This document shows positions 62,225-64,000 of a DNA stretch of 64,000 nucleotides, one piece after another (the stretch's first letter is position 1; each line of letters starts with the position of its first letter). Both the position numbers and the translations under genes were made by a program. This DNA comes from Lentisphaerota bacterium (GTDB lineage: Bacteria > Verrucomicrobiota > Lentisphaeria > Oligosphaerales > JABHEG01), in assembly GCA_018676675.1 (NCBI GenBank), contig JABHEG010000145.1:62001-126000 (forward strand), read 5' to 3'. The notes beneath the pieces are model-generated. The model ran no database searches. It was not told the DNA's origin and was given only the letters and a program-made list of their open reading frames with translations.

Positions 62225-62989
62225 CTACTGGCCTGTAGGAAGCTCCACGAACTCACACACGATCCCCGGGAAACCGGTGCGAACGCGTTCCATCAGAGCT
62301 TGGACGCCGAATACCTCTGTACGGTAATGGCCCGCAGCAATGACATTCACACCGTACTCACGGGCTGGGTGAACATGCATGTGCCCCAGCTCCCCGGTCA
62401 CGAGGGTGTCGATCCCCCGTTCTGAACACTCTGCCACCATGTCCGCCGCCCCTCCGGAGACGACTCCGACGCGCCGGACCGTTTCAGGGCCTGCAGGGAG
62501 CACCGTGGCCGCAGCGCCCAGTGTCAGGTTAACACGCTCCGCAAACCCGGTCCGGGTCTCGGGTTCAGCCAGCTCGGCCTCCCAACCGATCTCAATCCCT
62601 CCATAGCGGGCGAAGGCCCGGGGAGAAACCAACCCCATCTTTGCGGCGATAACCGCATTGTTACCCACCTCAGGGTGCGCGTCGAGGGGAAGATGGGAAG
62701 CATAGAGCGATGTACCGTTGGCGAACAGCACACGCAGTCGATCTGCGATCTGCCCCGTGAAGTACCGAATCCCCGGCCCCCAACTCAAACCGTGGTGAAC
62801 AACCACGAAGTCAGCATCGCGTTCAACGGCCTCAAGGAAAAGCCCCAGACAGGCATCCACCCCGAAGACAATCCGCTTGACTTCGTCGGCCCCCGTTACT
62901 TGAAGGCCATTGTTCGAACTGTCCTGACACGCCCCTTCGGGAGCCAGGAGAGCATCCAGCCAGCTGACCAAATCATCACGTCGTGTCAT
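62225..62989 (-). CDS. Nif3-like dinuclear metal-center protein
   Basis: About 254 residues from the ATG at 62989, with GAGGAGA 9 bases upstream. The NIF3 pattern: NNGLQVTGADEVKRIVFGVD, ADFVVVHHGLSWGPG with two metal His, GTSLYASHLPLDAHPEVGNN with the DxH site, VGVVSGGAADMV, and a metal-binding C-terminal TGELGHMHVHPAREYGVNVI with AGHYRTE. Members form toroidal hexamers with two metals; the old name GTP cyclohydrolase type 2 is uncertain. It overlaps the MFS gene end by 14 bases and should be co-translated with it. Confidence 0.93.
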   Translation of the reverse strand: MTRRDDLVSWLDALLAPEGACQDSSNNGLQVTGADEVKRIVFGVDACLGLFLEAVERDADFVVVHHGLSWGPGIRYFTGQIADRLRVLFANGTSLYASHLPLDAHPEVGNNAVIAAKMGLVSPRAFARYGGIEIGWEAELAEPETRTGFAERVNLTLGAAATVLPAGPETVRRVGVVSGGAADMVAECSERGIDTLVTGELGHMHVHPAREYGVNVIAAGHYRTEVFGVQALMERVRTGFPGIVCEFVELPTGQ

Positions 62990-64000
62990 CGTCTCGTCTC
63001 CTCTCAGAAACACCCCCCGAGGCAGGCATCCGGCTTGCCCGCCTTCGGGAAAAATACAGCCCAGCCATCAAAACGCTGGCTGTGAACAGGGTTCCGGCAA
63101 GCATCCAGAAAGCGCGGCATGGGGTCGCCCCTACAAATACAGGGCCAAGGACCGGTGAGGCCACCATGCACCCAACGGACCCACATGCGACGGTAAGGCC
63201 GATCGCAGCCCCCGAGACACTCGATTCCGTATGGGTGGCAACAGCTCCCACGAGCAGCGGCCACGTCCCCGCGAAAGCCAGGCCGGTGCAACCGAACAGG
63301 ACAACGCTCCACGCCCAGGACGTCACCAGGCCCTGCAGTAAGTGGCACACGCCCCCCGCGAAAAGCAGAGCCGCAATCGCGATCTCGTAGGCCCCGCCTT
63401 CCGGAAGACAGGCGCATGCCAGCCGTCCAACGACCATCGCCCCCCAGAAGATCGAGATCGCGTAGATCGCCCACCCCTCCGTGCTTCCCAGGCACTGCTC
63501 CAAATAAACCGTAATGAACGTGACCGACCCCATCTCCGCGAACACGTAGAGGAAGATGACCACACAGGAAACCAGCACGAACGGTCGCAGAACAGCCGGC
63601 CTGCGGCTCGAAATCTCCCTACGGAGGACCTGAGGAGTCTCCGGGAAACGCGAGGCACTGAATAGCACGAGGAGCGCCATCCCACAGACACTCGTCCCAA
63701 AGAAGAACGACCGCCAGGAAACACCCAGCGGAAGAAGCTGCCCCATCAACGCCGGCCCGCCGATCGCTCCCAGGCAATAGGCCACTTGCGAGAGGTTGAG
63801 AAAGAACTTCTTCCGGTCAGGAAAGAGATCGGTAAGAAGTGCCGAACTCATGCTCTCCAGAATCCCCCCACCCACTCCCATCACGAATCCCGCAACAAAC
63901 GTCAGAGAGACACGAGGCGACAACCCCCAACACGCGGCGCCGACGGACAGGAACACAGCCCCTGCCTGAAGCACCAGCTTTTTTCCGAAACGGTCAGCCA
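62976..64000 (-). CDS. MFS transporter (N-terminus beyond right edge)
   Basis: The frame is open to the right edge, so the 5' part is missing. Visible near the edge is ADRFGKKLVLQ, the MFS loop 2-3 motif, followed by about ten hydrophobic spans over 340 residues. GWAIYAISIFWGAMVVGRLA and LAFAGTWPLLVGAVATHTES lie in the C-terminal half, and the GVGGGILESMSSAL stretch marks span 4. The tail is polar. The missing part is expected to hold the first two spans. The substrate is unknown; sugar or drug exporters of this size are common. The Nif3-like gene overlaps its end. Confidence 0.88.
   Translation of the reverse strand, partial: ADRFGKKLVLQAGAVFLSVGAACWGLSPRVSLTFVAGFVMGVGGGILESMSSALLTDLFPDRKKFFLNLSQVAYCLGAIGGPALMGQLLPLGVSWRSFFFGTSVCGMALLVLFSASRFPETPQVLRREISSRRPAVLRPFVLVSCVVIFLYVFAEMGSVTFITVYLEQCLGSTEGWAIYAISIFWGAMVVGRLACACLPEGGAYEIAIAALLFAGGVCHLLQGLVTSWAWSVVLFGCTGLAFAGTWPLLVGAVATHTESSVSGAAIGLTVACGSVGCMVASPVLGPVFVGATPCRAFWMLAGTLFTASVLMAGLYFSRRRASRMPASGGVSERRRDDDTT

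Overview
The window is about 64 kb of G+C-rich bacterial chromosome from a diderm: it carries BamA, an LptF/LptG-type permease and a full translation/replication gene block. Several protein styles point to the PVC group or a neighbouring lineage (Lentisphaerota, Kiritimatiellota, Planctomycetota or similar). These are pseudopilin-like proteins with an FTLIELL-type N-terminus and a DGHVD motif near the C-terminus, a DUF1080 hydrolase-like protein, a PQQ-type beta-propeller, FG-GAP proteins, a spore-photoproduct-lyase-like radical SAM protein, and RHS cores of the RYYSPSLGRW type. The assignment is inferred from protein style; no rRNA gene is present.

Region 1 (1-9.4 kb) is accessory DNA on the minus strand. 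Two short orphan RHS genes share the same N-terminal core but have unrelated tips. Between them lie a PIN-domain toxin-like gene with a small partner and a small membrane protein placed like an immunity gene. Next comes an Rpn-type PD-(D/E)XK nuclease gene. It directly follows a four-gene, translationally coupled set: a Cys-rich small protein, a primase/helicase-like protein and two tyrosine recombinases. I read this set as a self-mobilising element of a kind I cannot name; it is the best candidate for an undescribed system.

Region 2 (9.6-24.4 kb) is metabolic and unusual. It holds a TIM-barrel isomerase, a glycosyltransferase and a collagen-like mini-protein. A compact minus-strand cluster follows: a two-cluster ferredoxin protein, a radical SAM protein, a DUF116-polyprenyl synthase fusion and a terpene-cyclase/prenyltransferase-like alpha-barrel protein. 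This cluster looks like an isoprenoid pathway with radical or redox chemistry. Then come a PQQ propeller, a pseudopilin, an aldo/keto reductase, a metallo-beta-lactamase/cyclic-nucleotide-binding/hemerythrin fusion, and an RlmN-like methyltransferase.

Region 3 (24.6-38.1 kb) is the conserved core, almost all on the minus strand: prs, rplY, pth, rpsF, ssb, rpsR, rplI, dnaB, bamA, an lptF/G gene, lepA and lepB. A good sigma70-like promoter lies upstream of prs and a strong hairpin terminator lies after rplI.

Region 4 (38.4-64 kb) mixes signalling (FHA-GAF-cyclase; PAS histidine kinase plus a single-domain response regulator), nucleic-acid enzymes (PrmA, RecD2, a TrmH-family methyltransferase), sugar metabolism (DUF1080, FGGY kinase plus aldo/keto reductase), and tRNA-Arg and tRNA-Phe. 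It also has a HEAT-repeat protein, a second pseudopilin with an atypical Gln in the cleavage motif, an M42 peptidase, two adjacent FG-GAP secreted proteins, an ABC exporter, a Nif3-family protein and an MFS transporter cut by the right edge. Two intergenic segments, at 44.2 and 58.8 kb, are bounded by inverted repeats and look like small non-autonomous elements.
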